Shown: in pieces, positions 8,174 through 15,591 of the stretch
Position numbering within the stretch: position 1 is the stretch's first letter
Layout of the letters: every line of letters starts with the position of its first letter
Assembly (NCBI GenBank): GCA_002722525.1
Contig: PBMJ01000018.1
Span: forward strand, 49,627-65,863
From: Acidimicrobiaceae bacterium
GTDB lineage: Bacteria; Actinomycetota; Acidimicrobiia; Acidimicrobiales; UBA8592
DNA length: 16,237 nt
Direction: 5' to 3'
Made by a program: the position numbers and the translations under genes
The notes under the pieces: model-generated
Told to the model about the DNA's origin: nothing
The model's database searches: none
The model's input: only the letters and a program-made list of their open reading frames with translations

Positions 8174-8192
8174 AAGGTAACTTCTTAACCTT
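8174..8192. repeat. Imperfect inverted repeat in the CPBP/ftsH divergent region
   Basis: AAGGTAA-CTTC-TTAACCTT pairs with arms of seven bases and one extra A in the right arm. It lies in the middle of the 137-base region between the two divergent start codons (8118 and 8256) and overlaps the end of a minus-strand TTGACC (8175-8170), a possible -35 for the protease gene. This is the kind of place where one regulator could control both membrane-protease genes. It does not match CIRCE or the HAIR box. Confidence 0.3.
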
Positions 8193-8232
8193 TCAGAAAC
8201 AGGATTTGCTTCTAGACACTGATTCAACTGAA

Positions 8233-8238
8233 AATAAT
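8233..8238 (+). promoter_or_regulatory. Candidate -10 box of ftsH
   Basis: AATAAT matches five of six -10 consensus bases. It lies 17 bases before the ftsH ATG, so the 5' leader would be only about 11 bases. The -35 at 17 bases spacing (TTCTAG, 8210-8215) is weak. No better candidate was found in the divergent region. Confidence 0.3.
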
Positions 8239-8255
8239 GCCACTACGATGGAGTC

Positions 8256-10235
8256 ATGAATGAGGAAATGCCTCCAGCGCCGCCAGATCCAAGCCAGCAG
8301 CAAAATAACCAAGAAGCTGATGCTAAACCTAATCCTTGGGGCAAAAGGGTCGGCTATTTGTTTGCGATTGCGCTTTTAGCTGCGCTGTTTTATCCAAATC
8401 TCTTCGGGTCGGATAATCGAACTGAAATTCCGTATCAGGAGTTTCGAGAAAAAGTTCTTTCTGGAGAGATAAGCGAAGCTGAGTTCAATAACAACAATGG
8501 AAAGATCAAAGCAACAACGCTGGATGGAGAGTCGCTCAAATCTTCTGGGCCTATTGAACTTTCCTCCGAAGATGAAAACCTGTTCTTAGGTAATATCCCA
8601 TCATTCCAATTCCATACGCCGGGATCAAATATTTGGACGGGGTTTATTATCCCTGTCCTTGGACCCCTTGCCCTTATCCTTTTGTTTTTCTATTGGATAC
8701 AACGAAGAGCTCAAGGCCAAATGGGGAATATTATGTCAATTGGCCGGTCCAAGGCTAAGGCGTATACGACTGAAAGGCCTGCTACAACTTTTGAGGATGT
8801 AGCTGGCTATGAGGGCGTTAAGCAAGAAATTGAAGAAGTAGTAGATTTCTTAAGAGATTCTGAAAAGTTCGCCGCTATTGGCGCACGAATCCCAAAGGGC
8901 GTTCTTCTAGTCGGCCCGCCAGGCACTGGAAAAACTCTTATAGCTAGAGCTGTAGCTGGCGAGGCTGGGGTTCCATTCTTGTCGGTGACTGGCAGTGACT
9001 TCATGGAAATGTTCGTAGGGGTTGGTGCTAGTCGGGTGAGAGACCTTTTCCAAACAGCCAGAAAAATGGGGAAAGCGATAATCTTTATTGACGAAATAGA
9101 TTCAATAGGTCGCAAACGCGGAGCAGGATTGGGTGGCGGTCACGATGAGCGGGAACAGACACTAAATCAAATGCTCGCAGAGATGGATGGCTTTGAAGCA
9201 ACAGAAGGAATCGTAATGATGGCAGCAACGAATAGGCCAGATATTCTCGACCCAGCGCTACTCCGCCCCGGTAGATTCGATAGGCAAGTAATTGTTTCAC
9301 TTCCGGAGCTTGAAGATAGAAAAAAAATTCTCGAAGTTCACGTAAAAGGAAAGAAAATGGAAGATGGGACGGATCTTACTCTTCTGGCCAGAGGAACTCC
9401 AGGCATGAGTGGTGCCGACCTGGCTAACCTCGTAAACGAAGCGGCATTGATAGCTGTTCGCGATGGCGAGGAATCGGTAACAAGCGACCATCTGGAGAGC
9501 GCCAGAGACCGAGTTTTGATGGGCCAAACTCGTGAAGCGACTGTTCTAAATAAAGATGAGAGAGAGCGCGTTGCCTATCATGAAAGCGGCCACGCATTAG
9601 CTGCAGTGCTTCTTCCGAACGCTGACCCATTACATAAAGTTTCGATTATTCCAAGAGGAATGGCCTTAGGGGTAACAATGACTTTACCGGAAGAGGATCG
9701 GTACTTATTAAAAAAGAGTTATGTAGAAGATGAACTGGTAAAGATGCTCGGTGGACGAATGGCAGAAGAAATAGTTTTTGGTGAAGTATCTAGTGGCGCT
9801 GCTGATGATCTCTCTCGAGCTACTGAGATGGCACGAAAAATGGTACGTGAATGGGGAATGAGCGACCGTGTGGGGCCTATGGCATGGAGATCACATGAAC
9901 AGGTTTTCTTAGGCGAGGATATGGGGAGAGGACGAGACTATAGCGATGAGATGGCAAATCTGATTGATTCTGAGATAGAGGGAATTCTTCGACATGCTGA
10001 AACTCGCTGCCGAACCCTCATAACTGAAAATAGATCGAAACTAGATAGTCTTGCTTCTGCCCTGCTAGAGCATGAAACTATTGATTCAGAAGATGTAAAA
10101 CAGATCTTGAACGAGAAAGGATTGGATTCCGGACAGGAAACTACCGAATCCGAAAACTCCTCTGGGCCAAAAACAGCTGAGATACCTGCTTTACAAAGCT
10201 ATAGTAGCCCAACAGAGTCTAAGGAACCTTCATAA
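8256..10235 (+). CDS. ftsH: ATP-dependent zinc metalloprotease FtsH
   Basis: FtsH is a membrane-anchored hexameric AAA+ protease that extracts and degrades damaged membrane proteins and some regulators. The 659-residue protein has TM1 (about 31-50), an extracytoplasmic domain (51-126), TM2 (about 127-148), Walker A GPPGTGKT (220-227), pore loop MFVG (252-255), Walker B FIDEID (277-282), the second region of homology ATNRPDILDPALLRPGRFDR (324-343, arginine fingers R340 and R343), zinc motif HESGH (442-446) and the third ligand in GAADD (D518). The C-terminal 40 residues are acidic and low in complexity. The ATG at 8256 has GGAG just 2 bases upstream; a second start at codon 5 (8268) is possible. 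It is followed after 24 bases by a thioredoxin-fold gene in the same frame. Confidence 0.97.
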   Translation: MNEEMPPAPPDPSQQQNNQEADAKPNPWGKRVGYLFAIALLAALFYPNLFGSDNRTEIPYQEFREKVLSGEISEAEFNNNNGKIKATTLDGESLKSSGPIELSSEDENLFLGNIPSFQFHTPGSNIWTGFIIPVLGPLALILLFFYWIQRRAQGQMGNIMSIGRSKAKAYTTERPATTFEDVAGYEGVKQEIEEVVDFLRDSEKFAAIGARIPKGVLLVGPPGTGKTLIARAVAGEAGVPFLSVTGSDFMEMFVGVGASRVRDLFQTARKMGKAIIFIDEIDSIGRKRGAGLGGGHDEREQTLNQMLAEMDGFEATEGIVMMAATNRPDILDPALLRPGRFDRQVIVSLPELEDRKKILEVHVKGKKMEDGTDLTLLARGTPGMSGADLANLVNEAALIAVRDGEESVTSDHLESARDRVLMGQTREATVLNKDERERVAYHESGHALAAVLLPNADPLHKVSIIPRGMALGVTMTLPEEDRYLLKKSYVEDELVKMLGGRMAEEIVFGEVSSGAADDLSRATEMARKMVREWGMSDRVGPMAWRSHEQVFLGEDMGRGRDYSDEMANLIDSEIEGILRHAETRCRTLITENRSKLDSLASALLEHETIDSEDVKQILNEKGLDSGQETTESENSSGPKTAEIPALQSYSSPTESKEPS

Positions 10236-10259
10236 ACAGTCCAATCCTCTTCAAGCCCA

Positions 10260-10667
10260 ATGCTACTTAACTTAATTCTGTTTCTCCTTCTAGGGTCTTT
10301 CGCAATCATCGTCGCTTATATAGCCAACAACAGACGAACCGATAGCCCTTCAGTGCCCAAAGGCTCTCTTCCAATTCAAGTAGATCGAAGGGATTTTGAT
10401 ATGCCTGACATGAAGTGGCTGCTGGTTTTCTTCTCATCCGAATCTTGTTCCTCCTGCATACAAGTTCGGGAGATACTCAGCGGCATCCCCATGAACTCAA
10501 TTCATATTCAAGAGGTAAGCTTTCCTCAGGGGAATAACCTCCATAGTAGATACGCAATTAACTCAGTTCCCATTGTCCTTATCGCTAACTTAGAAGGTGT
10601 CGTAATCTGGTCATATGCAGGTGTTCCACCTACTGATTTGATTGAAAGTATAATTTTGACCCTTTAG
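10260..10667 (+). CDS. Membrane-anchored thioredoxin-fold protein with CSSC motif
   Basis: This 135-residue protein has one N-terminal membrane segment (about 3-21) followed by NNRR, then a thioredoxin-like domain: WLLVFFSSESCSSCIQVREIL with the redox pair C63/C66, then NSVPIVLI with the family's cis-proline (P104), then a strand ending GVVIWSYAGV. The CxxC suggests disulfide exchange; CSSC is not the classic CGPC. By the positive-inside rule the NNRR after the helix favours a cytoplasmic thioredoxin domain, unlike secreted TlpA/ResA types. From memory, acidimicrobial genomes carry similar short proteins. No Shine-Dalgarno is visible before the ATG. It lies 24 bases after ftsH, is in the same frame, and is probably co-transcribed and translationally dependent. 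Substrate is unknown. Confidence 0.82.
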   Translation: MLLNLILFLLLGSFAIIVAYIANNRRTDSPSVPKGSLPIQVDRRDFDMPDMKWLLVFFSSESCSSCIQVREILSGIPMNSIHIQEVSFPQGNNLHSRYAINSVPIVLIANLEGVVIWSYAGVPPTDLIESIILTL

Positions 10668-10668
10668 A

Positions 10669-10714
10669 GAAACGCTTAGACATTTCATCTGTCGATTTTT
10701 ATACATTTCGTTTC
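10669..10714. terminator. Weak terminator-like structure in a convergent gap
   Basis: The 53-base gap between the convergent thioredoxin and DUF5719-like genes holds nested inverted repeats: outer GAAACG (10669-10674) with CGTTTC (10709-10714), and inner GACA (10679-10682) with TGTC (10690-10693), followed on the plus strand by GATTTTTAT. Both stems are short and the T-run is five bases, so termination is likely by position more than by strength. Confidence 0.3.
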
Positions 10715-10720
10715 AAGAAC

Positions 10721-12268
10721 CTATTGCAAAGGGACATATGGTTCATTTAATGAAGATGATGCAGGTAAAACCCGTGTCCAATACCCACCCTTACTCGACC
10801 CTATATATCTCTCGACAAGAACCGGTTCTGAGGAAATCAACTCAATAATAGAGTCTGCAGGAATACCGAACTGCTCAAGGTTAATGACCTTACGAGAAAC
10901 TGCAGAAATTTCAAAGGGAAGGGACTCATATAATTCCCCACCACTAAATGCCAGTAGCTTAAGCTGAACCAGACGATCATCTAAGGTGTGTGATATTGCA
11001 ACTAGCTCATCACCTTCAGATGAAATGAAGTTATGTGAATCTGCCATCACATCAACCCCAAACCCCGATGCCGTCATCTGCGGGAAAGACCCATCAGATA
11101 AAACGAAGCGTTCTGAGATAATTGAAGGTCCAGAAATTACGCGCACGACAATCCAGTGCGGTGACCCCGAAGGTATCCGAGAAGTTAAATCATATGCACT
11201 ACGCGAGATATTTAAAGCCCCTTCACCTCCTAGAACTATTGTCTCAGTAGTTCCTGGACCCATTTCTATACTCACCGGCTCAATAAAGGAAGAGTCTTTA
11301 AAGTCAGAATAAATCTCTATATCGACACTTACTTGTTCCACTTCTGAAGGATTAAATATCTGAATTGATGAAGGGAAAGCGCTATCAACTCCTCCAGGGA
11401 AAACCCAGATCGGGGCCAAGCTCGGCGAACCGGCCTCAATGCTCAGGCCATTCGGCGTAAACTCATCACCAAATATTAGTAAGCGTTCTGCAACCACACG
11501 TCCAGTCCTAGCACGTACTTCTGCACTAACAACGTCTGACAACGTCACTGCACCTGTAATGTCAACGGGTAAGAGTGTCTTCGGTGGAATCACAAGACCA
11601 CTAAATGAGTCGGGCCTGCGAACTCGCCCATCAGCTACAAAGGTCATATCAATTACAGCACTATCAGCAAATGGATTAAATACCGAGATGATTTCACGTG
11701 CTTGATCTCGAGTTGTACCCGAAGCAAAGTACCATTCTTTAGAGGCATCAGATTGGCAGTTCGACTGAGACTCTCCAGTGTCCCCAACGACACGATGCTC
11801 AACTATAAGATCTCCTACATTTGACTCAAGCATTACCGAAGCAAACTCTCCAGCAACTTGCGGAAGGTCAGCTACCACTACCGTCTCAACTGACCTCGGA
11901 GGAATCTCAACGCTAGTTTGAATTCTCTCAATCTGGATAACTTCAGGGGCAGCTTTCTTTCTACCCTGACTATCTCCAGAAGAATTTCTTTGTGGCGCTA
12001 GAACTGGTGTAACAGTTAGCGCCACCTCAGCAATCTTGTCTGATTTATTTCCGAGGATAACTTCATGATCTGCAATACCTGCTCCTCCGACTGTACCTGA
12101 AATGCAATACCAGATTGAGACCAAATCAGATTCTAAACCAACGGCTGAACTGATAATACGCCCTATGCCTGCTGCCTCCCCCTCTAAATCTTGTGAAGTG
12201 CTCGAAATTACTCCGCCGAAGATAAGTGCGGTAAATACTAGTAACGCAGGCCACCGAGTCACCTTCAT
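10721..12268 (-). CDS. Secreted or anchored DUF5719-like protein, modular
   Basis: I read this as the DUF5719-type protein that follows the GT2 gene in many actinobacteria; its function is unknown. From ATG 12268-12266 it has 515 residues. Residues 1-24 (MKVTRWPALLVFTALIFGGV) form a signal peptide or anchor. The rest is strand-rich and recurs in modules: heads SIWYCISG (51-58), EWYFASG (178-184) and PIWVFPGG (286-293), each followed by an N-P or N-K stretch, and tails IVEHRV (155-160), VVAER (258-262), IISER (383-387) and VLVER (483-487). C55 and C171 are the only mature cysteines and could form a disulfide. An upstream ATG at 12328 would add 20 polar residues before the signal; I chose 12268 because it gives a clean signal, an ATGA overlap with the glycosyltransferase stop and GGGAG about 10 bases upstream. 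Confidence 0.75.
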   Translation of the reverse strand: MKVTRWPALLVFTALIFGGVISSTSQDLEGEAAGIGRIISSAVGLESDLVSIWYCISGTVGGAGIADHEVILGNKSDKIAEVALTVTPVLAPQRNSSGDSQGRKKAAPEVIQIERIQTSVEIPPRSVETVVVADLPQVAGEFASVMLESNVGDLIVEHRVVGDTGESQSNCQSDASKEWYFASGTTRDQAREIISVFNPFADSAVIDMTFVADGRVRRPDSFSGLVIPPKTLLPVDITGAVTLSDVVSAEVRARTGRVVAERLLIFGDEFTPNGLSIEAGSPSLAPIWVFPGGVDSAFPSSIQIFNPSEVEQVSVDIEIYSDFKDSSFIEPVSIEMGPGTTETIVLGGEGALNISRSAYDLTSRIPSGSPHWIVVRVISGPSIISERFVLSDGSFPQMTASGFGVDVMADSHNFISSEGDELVAISHTLDDRLVQLKLLAFSGGELYESLPFEISAVSRKVINLEQFGIPADSIIELISSEPVLVERYIGSSKGGYWTRVLPASSSLNEPYVPLQ

Positions 12269-15200
12269 AACGAGGTTCTCCCTGCTCCGACACTTGATCT
12301 TAAATAGCCAAGAAGTATTAAGACCCAAAGCAATGCCTGTAGGGAAATTACAGTCTTATGGCTCGAGGGGGTTTGATGAGATAATTTAAAATCTCCTGAC
12401 ATGTTTGGGTCAAATCCCATGCCCCACTCAAGAGCGACTTGTTGCTTGATCTCGACTCCATCAACTGAAAGCTCCCATGAGCTACCATAAGGAGCAGCGA
12501 GAAAAACCTCTGAATCGCCTTCGACAGAACCTTCAAATGTTGAGATGGGTGAACCATAGGATGGTGCCTCAATCCCACTATCTGGTGATGGATCAGAGGC
12601 AAAAGACCTGAGTGTTCTCCCAATAGTCTGTCCATTTGGCAAAATCGCTGCAACGGGAATAGCTGAAACATTTCTATATCGAACTATTCCAGGCGAAGCT
12701 TCTATCCTAATCAAGTCAAGTTGGCGACCAAAAGCTGATTCAACTGATGAGGGTATTGTTTCAATTTGGCCCTTCGAGGGCAAAGGAGAGGAACGACCGA
12801 CTAGGACTATATCGCTGACTCCGAAAGGGGCGAGTAAGCGGCCTAGTTTTGCAGTCCCGCCATTGATCGCTAAATTCATCACCTCTACCAGCAGTGGTTC
12901 ACTGACATTCTGCCCTGAATCCCATCGGTCAAGAAATGAAGACTTGAGATCACCAGTAACCGAAAGCGTTAGGCCTTCACCAAAGGACTCGCCTGAAGCA
13001 GCGAGTAAATCATCATGTCCAACCCACAACACTCGCCCGTTATAATCCATTTCGCTTTCTTGAAGCCCCAGAACTTGATTCAGTTCATCGTTAGGCATTC
13101 CCCAATCTCCTGAAAACGAATTTCCAAATACTGGTAGAACTACCAATGCAAAAGCAACTAATGTGCTAACAGGAATTAATTGCCTCCATCCAAAGCGGTA
13201 AGTCTGTAGATCACGTTGAAGTGCCCCGACTCCCATCGCACCAGCGACTGCCAACCCAAGTGAAGCTGGCGCTAAGAGAACCTCTGGCCTAGGTAAAGAT
13301 ATATCAAGCAGGTCATTCTTATCGACCCAAAGTACCGAAATGCCTCCCAAATACATAACCCAACTTCGAATAGCCCAAGCCCAACGTTCACCTTTTGCTA
13401 GAAGGAGAGGGACTATTGCCATAGCCAAAAACCCCCATCCGAAAATAGAGTTACCTGTGCTTTGTGACTCTAAGCGGAGAAAATCAGAAAGACCCCCTGA
13501 GATGCTAGACGTTGGACGCGTACCAACAAACCATTTCCAGGATGGGTCAAACATAACGCTGTCGATGAGCCATGGAAGATTGAGTGCAATGGCAATAATT
13601 GCACCCAAACTAAAGACACTCACTAACCGAAAAGTTCCAGAAGGCCAACCCGACAATAGCGAACCTATGAAAATTGCGGAAACAATTAAAATAATTTCAA
13701 TACCAGCAAATGGAACAAATGCAATCATAAAACCAATAAGAATTCCTAAACCTAAAGCTTCCCGCAGCCAGTCAGATGGGAGAATATTCCTTCCCCTAGG
13801 CCCTCCTAGAGTTCCAAATGGCGAAAGTCTTCCTGCTTGAGACAAATATGCAAGTAGCCATGGAAGGGTTCCATATAAAATGAGTGCACTCCATGAACCA
13901 GAACGTAAGGCACTATATGGCACCGGGGATGCAAAGTATATGGAAGCTCCCGCAACTCGAATCCATGGGGAATTAAATGGTTTGAGAAAACACCAAACTC
14001 CAGCCACTCCTATTGGAAGCATCCCAAGTGTAAGGACGAGCCTAAGAAGCCCCATTGAGCCAAATGAGAAAACCCCCAGTAACCCTGTTATCCCCAGAGC
14101 CGTTGGGTTGGTAGATTCATTGCCAATTCCAATTGCCCACCAGTTGGAGAACCACAGCGAAAAGCATTCTGCGATACTTAGATCAAATGGAACGAGTTCC
14201 CCAACAACCGGGACTTTTCGAGTAATCAAATGCCGGCTACCAAAGAAGAAAACGAGGGTTGAAAGGCCAACAAAAACAGCTGAAGCTCTTGACGGCCCCT
14301 CACGCATGGCTTCTATAAAACGTTTAAACCGATCTTGCACCATTCCCGAAGCACGTTTTTGGTCGTTTGTCTGATCTTTGAAGAAAGACTTTAATAAAGC
14401 AAAACCCTGAGACTGCAGAGATCGTATCTCCCCATCATGGAGGCGACGAACAGTTTTGACCCTCCTTCTTCTCGCGAAGAGGCTACGTGGCCGCAAAAGA
14501 TTCCACGCCCAAGAACCAAGTAGCACCCGAACACGGGCTAAATCACCTATCAGTAACGATCCAAACGCCCTAACTATAGAAAGCAAAAACGCTTGCGGAA
14601 GAATAACCAGAGAATGAAGAATGCCGTAACTACTTAGAACCACTCTGAGGCGATGACGTTCCCTATACTTTTCTTCCTCTCCATCCGTTCGATATTTTCC
14701 CTTCTCCTCACGATGACGGGCTAAAGCAAGAGGAACGATTAAAACTCGAGCCCCAGCTAAATGCGCCTTCCAGCATAAATCTAAATCCTCTCCAACCATT
14801 CCTATTTCTTCATCAAATCCTGAAAGGGCTTGGAATAGATCGGCACGGACCAGTGCGACTGTTGATGAAACCATGAAAACATCAGAGACAGAGTCATGCT
14901 GCTCTTGATCTAGTTCTCCAGGTTCAATTCTTGAGACTAGAAAACCAAGCTTGTCAACAGAGTAACCAATATCAAGTAATTCGTCGGGACGATCCCAGTT
15001 AACTATTTTGGGCCCTACGATTCCAGCATTCGATCTCAACGACTCTTCGACCATTAATCTCAGCGCATCCGGAGCGAGGGCAACATCATGATGGCAGAAC
15101 AGAAAAAATGCTGAATTAGTCCCTAGATCAAAAATCGAATTTAAGTTTCTTCCATAGCCGTGATCAGATTCAACAGCGTGTACTTGCGCTAGGGGCAAAT

Positions 15201-15405
15201 ATTCATGAACGAAATGCCTCATTTGACTTTCATCGCCTGTGGTAAGAACAATTACGTTAAAATCCGGATAATCCTGGATCGCAAATGAATTAAGAACATC
15301 TCCAAACCATTCGTCTGGGTTGTGGGCGACTACGACAATGTCAACCGGTGGGAATGCGACAGGATTCTCAGCTGAATTAGCCTCTGTTGAAATAGAATGT
15401 TCCAC
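12265..15405 (-). CDS. GT2 glycosyltransferase fused to a large polytopic membrane domain
   Basis: The 1046-residue protein starts with a cytoplasmic GT-A domain (about 20-255): VDIVVVAHNPDEWF, FLFCHHDVALAPDAL (metal-site region, H105-H106-D107), GIVGPKIVNW, GELDQEQHDSVSD and the acceptor/base motif GEDLDLCWKAHLAGARV (205-221). About eleven to thirteen hydrophobic segments follow between 254 and 761, then an extracytoplasmic strand-rich domain (about 765-1015) and a last membrane helix (1019-1037). Envelope glycan assembly is the likely role; donor and acceptor cannot be read from sequence. From memory, relatives usually have H-D-D where this has H-H-D. The start is GTG (15405-15403); an in-frame TGA lies upstream at 15438-15436 and no ATG intervenes. 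The stop overlaps the DUF5719-like start as ATGA, so the two are translationally coupled. Confidence 0.85.
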   Translation of the reverse strand: MEHSISTEANSAENPVAFPPVDIVVVAHNPDEWFGDVLNSFAIQDYPDFNVIVLTTGDESQMRHFVHEYLPLAQVHAVESDHGYGRNLNSIFDLGTNSAFFLFCHHDVALAPDALRLMVEESLRSNAGIVGPKIVNWDRPDELLDIGYSVDKLGFLVSRIEPGELDQEQHDSVSDVFMVSSTVALVRADLFQALSGFDEEIGMVGEDLDLCWKAHLAGARVLIVPLALARHREEKGKYRTDGEEEKYRERHRLRVVLSSYGILHSLVILPQAFLLSIVRAFGSLLIGDLARVRVLLGSWAWNLLRPRSLFARRRRVKTVRRLHDGEIRSLQSQGFALLKSFFKDQTNDQKRASGMVQDRFKRFIEAMREGPSRASAVFVGLSTLVFFFGSRHLITRKVPVVGELVPFDLSIAECFSLWFSNWWAIGIGNESTNPTALGITGLLGVFSFGSMGLLRLVLTLGMLPIGVAGVWCFLKPFNSPWIRVAGASIYFASPVPYSALRSGSWSALILYGTLPWLLAYLSQAGRLSPFGTLGGPRGRNILPSDWLREALGLGILIGFMIAFVPFAGIEIILIVSAIFIGSLLSGWPSGTFRLVSVFSLGAIIAIALNLPWLIDSVMFDPSWKWFVGTRPTSSISGGLSDFLRLESQSTGNSIFGWGFLAMAIVPLLLAKGERWAWAIRSWVMYLGGISVLWVDKNDLLDISLPRPEVLLAPASLGLAVAGAMGVGALQRDLQTYRFGWRQLIPVSTLVAFALVVLPVFGNSFSGDWGMPNDELNQVLGLQESEMDYNGRVLWVGHDDLLAASGESFGEGLTLSVTGDLKSSFLDRWDSGQNVSEPLLVEVMNLAINGGTAKLGRLLAPFGVSDIVLVGRSSPLPSKGQIETIPSSVESAFGRQLDLIRIEASPGIVRYRNVSAIPVAAILPNGQTIGRTLRSFASDPSPDSGIEAPSYGSPISTFEGSVEGDSEVFLAAPYGSSWELSVDGVEIKQQVALEWGMGFDPNMSGDFKLSHQTPSSHKTVISLQALLWVLILLGYLRSSVGAGRTSL

Positions 15406-15584
15406 AGTGGCGAAGGTTAACCGCCAAAACGAAGTTCAGCATGTACCCTGACGCCTTGAAGAGATATTTCCTGTAAAAAATTACAAAATTAAATCAATTT
15501 TCCTTAAAAAAGTAGATTTTTTCCATATAGATCCTGAATTTAGATGGAGTACAATTCACTTGTGTCTTATTTGTTGAAAAAAAA
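15406..15584. promoter_or_regulatory. AT-rich divergent promoter region, GT2/SDR
   Basis: This 179-base region separates the divergent glycosyltransferase and SDR genes and is the longest intergenic gap in the window. It is markedly AT-rich between about 15465 and 15545. It holds a small inverted repeat TGTAA-AAAA-TTACA (15472-15485) and a GGTTAACC palindrome flanked by GGCG and CGCC (15409-15425) just before the glycosyltransferase GTG. The only convincing promoter element is the plus-strand -10 listed separately. No RNA gene was recognised. Confidence 0.5.
15550..15555 (+). promoter_or_regulatory. Candidate -10 box upstream of the SDR gene
   Basis: TACAAT matches five of six consensus bases. 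A start seven bases downstream would fall at 15562, exactly on a GTG codon, compatible with a leaderless transcript. The -35 at proper spacing (around 15527-15532, ATAGAT) is poor. Confidence 0.4.
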
Positions 15585-15591
15585 GTGTTAG
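15562..15591 (+). other. Ten-codon upstream ORF ending in a slippery A_AAA_AAG
   Basis: GTG TCT TAT TTG TTG AAA AAA AAG TGT TAG reads as MSYLLKKKC and then stops. The heptamer A_AAA_AAG (15579-15585) is in the frame needed for -1 slippage. After such a shift the next codon is the GTG at 15585, and the product reads MSYLLKKKVLALITGGSGF, continuous with the SDR. One extra A in the A8 tract would have the same effect. Whether it is translated is unknown. Confidence 0.3.

Noticed and set aside
12269..12328. Upstream ATG (12328) as the start of the DUF5719-like protein
   Set aside because: It would overlap the glycosyltransferase by 64 bases and put 20 polar and basic residues before the signal peptide. 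The ATG at 12268 gives a standard ATGA overlap, a clean signal sequence and a ribosome-binding site.
13340..14374. Two plus-strand frames of about 165 residues opposite the GT2 membrane region
   Set aside because: Their composition is rich in Pro, Arg, Ser and Lys as expected for the antisense of membrane-helix codons; no ribosome-binding site or recognisable domain.
15470..15545. AT-rich stretch as an origin or attachment site
   Set aside because: No repeated DnaA boxes, no tRNA end and no flanking direct repeats were seen; it fits a promoter region between divergent genes.
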